Shown here one piece after another: positions 63,092 to 64,000 of a stretch of 64,000 bases of DNA. The notes under the pieces were generated by a model. That model searched no databases. It was not told where the DNA came from and saw only the letters and a program-made list of their open reading frames with translations. A program made the position numbers and the translations under genes. Source of the DNA: Agrobacterium tumefaciens str. B6 (lineage in GTDB: Bacteria; Pseudomonadota; Alphaproteobacteria; Rhizobiales; Rhizobiaceae); assembly GCF_001541315.1 (NCBI RefSeq), contig NZ_LMVK01000001.1, positions 310,001 through 374,000 on the forward strand, in the 5' to 3' direction. Position 1 is the first letter of the stretch. Each line of letters opens with the position of its first letter.

Positions 63092-63970
63092 ATGAGAATG
63101 ACGAATGTAACGCGGAATATAGGTATCGGTTTTACTTTAGCTCTCGCTTTACAATTGACTGGTTTTATTGGTGAAGTTCGTGCGGAGGGATTGTCGGACG
63201 GAAACCGGATGCCGGTGTTGTTCGATGCGCAGGAGCGATTTCCGGGCGGCGACCTTTCTTCAGTTCCCCGCATCAGATTTCTGATGTCGGTCGATTTTCC
63301 GCCGTTCAATTTTACCGATCAGGAAGGCCGGCTTGCAGGTTTCCATGTCGATCTGGTGCGTGAAATCTGCGCCCAGTTGAAGGTCGAAAGCAAATGCCAG
63401 GTGCAGGCGCTGCCGTTTGACGAGCTGGAGGCGGCGCTTGAAATGGGGGAGGGCGAAGCGGTCATTTCCGGCCTCGCCACCACTGCCGATCTGCGCAAGA
63501 GTTTCACTTTCTCGCGGCCCTATCTGTTGATGCCTGCCCGTCTTGCGGTGAACAAGGCGGCGAAATTCACCGGCTCCGGCGCTGATGCGCTTTCTGGAAA
63601 GAAGGTGGGTGTGGTTGCCGGTTCTCGGCACGAACAGATGCTGAAAGCTTTCTTTCCAAAGGCCGCGGCCGAGGGTTTCGAGGGCTATGAACCCATGTAT
63701 GACGCGTTGAAGAAAGGCAAGGTGGACGCCATCCTCGCCGACGGTCTGCGCCTGCCTTTCTGGGTTTCGGGAAGCGCGTCCGAAGGCTGCTGCGCGCTCT
63801 TCGGTGGTCCCTATATGTCCGACAGGTTTCTCGGCGAAGGCCTGTCCATCATGACCGTCGATCCCGACAACGTGCTTGTTCCGGCTTTCGATCAGGCGCT
63901 GGCGGCCCTTTCCCGCAACGGCCGGCTGGAAGAAATATACCGGCGTTATTTCCCTTACGGGCTCTATTAG
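63092..63970 (+). CDS. Solute-binding protein family 3 (amino-acid-type), orphan
   Basis: Periplasmic binding protein of 292 residues with a signal peptide (GIGFTLALALQLTGFIGEVRA). The family 3 pattern is visible: RFLMSVDFPPFNFTDQEGRLAGFHVDLVREICAQL (two blocks), SGLATTADLRKSFTFSRPYLLMPARLAVNK and GKKVGVVAGSRHEQML. No permease or ATPase follows within the window, and only about 30 bases remain after its stop. It diverges from the glycosyltransferase gene with 53 bases between starts, so a shared promoter region and related function are possible. Confidence 0.88.
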   Translation: MRMTNVTRNIGIGFTLALALQLTGFIGEVRAEGLSDGNRMPVLFDAQERFPGGDLSSVPRIRFLMSVDFPPFNFTDQEGRLAGFHVDLVREICAQLKVESKCQVQALPFDELEAALEMGEGEAVISGLATTADLRKSFTFSRPYLLMPARLAVNKAAKFTGSGADALSGKKVGVVAGSRHEQMLKAFFPKAAAEGFEGYEPMYDALKKGKVDAILADGLRLPFWVSGSASEGCCALFGGPYMSDRFLGEGLSIMTVDPDNVLVPAFDQALAALSRNGRLEEIYRRYFPYGLY

Positions 63971-64000
63971 AGAGAGCCGGCCACCAGATCGGTTCTGACG

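Overview
The window is a gene-dense, high-GC stretch of housekeeping chromosome from an alphaproteobacterium of the Rhizobiaceae, most like Agrobacterium. The indicators are GcrA, clustered GANTC (CcrM) sites, a SAM-II riboswitch in front of metZ, the gene order phoR-pstSCAB-phoU-phoB, DUF982 and Pmp3 small proteins, and TGA-N9-TCA iron-responsive boxes of the RirA type. I see no phage, insertion sequence, integrase, CRISPR array, rRNA or replication origin. Gene names come from motif recognition in the sequence; no database search was possible.

Layout. 1-5.5 kb: the 3' part of a drug/metabolite transporter, argB, a small RskA-like membrane protein, then the conserved rpmH-rnpA-yidC-engB run on the minus strand. 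5.6-10.7 kb: a chemoreceptor ending in a CheR-type pentapeptide, an orphan histidine kinase, tRNA-Arg and a methyltransferase. 10.9-16 kb: a UgpABCE-like ABC importer with a metallophosphodiesterase, probably a phosphodiester scavenging unit; its ATPase has proline where the H-loop histidine should be. 16.2-29.8 kb: metabolic genes, including an acetyl-CoA hydrolase/CoA-transferase, a lipoprotein hydrolase, a proline racemase family enzyme, pyrC, pyrE, a fructokinase, two coupled esterases, a divergent carbamoyltransferase paralogue, pgi and fadD.

30-37.5 kb is an iron island: a ferric-iron ABC transporter in two transcription units, a TonB-dependent siderophore receptor and an AraC regulator. 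A TGA-N9-TCA box stands in front of each of the four units, so the whole island looks like one RirA regulon. 37.5-39.5 kb holds several very small envelope or stress-type proteins and tRNA-Thr. 39.6-42 kb holds a nitronate monooxygenase and an unknown membrane protein.

42-51 kb is the phosphate block: ppk2 divergent from phoR, followed by pstS, pstC, pstA, pstB, phoU and phoB, with candidate Pho boxes before phoR and pstS. It couples phosphate sensing, uptake and polyphosphate metabolism. 51.4-58.9 kb: gcrA, argD-argF-hslO, apaG, metZ under a SAM-II riboswitch, and a double-length dCTP deaminase. With argB, argD and argF, three arginine biosynthesis genes lie in the window. 59-64 kb: tRNA-Gly, kptA, aqpZ, a glycine-rich small protein, and a large membrane glycosyltransferase divergent from an orphan solute-binding protein.

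I found no clearly new multigene system. The best leads are the H-loop substitution in the phosphodiester importer, the carbamoyltransferase paralogue without its carbamoyl-phosphate motif, the GANTC cluster at gcrA, the four-box iron island with its inverted repeat, and a truncated anti-sigma-like protein with no sigma factor beside it.
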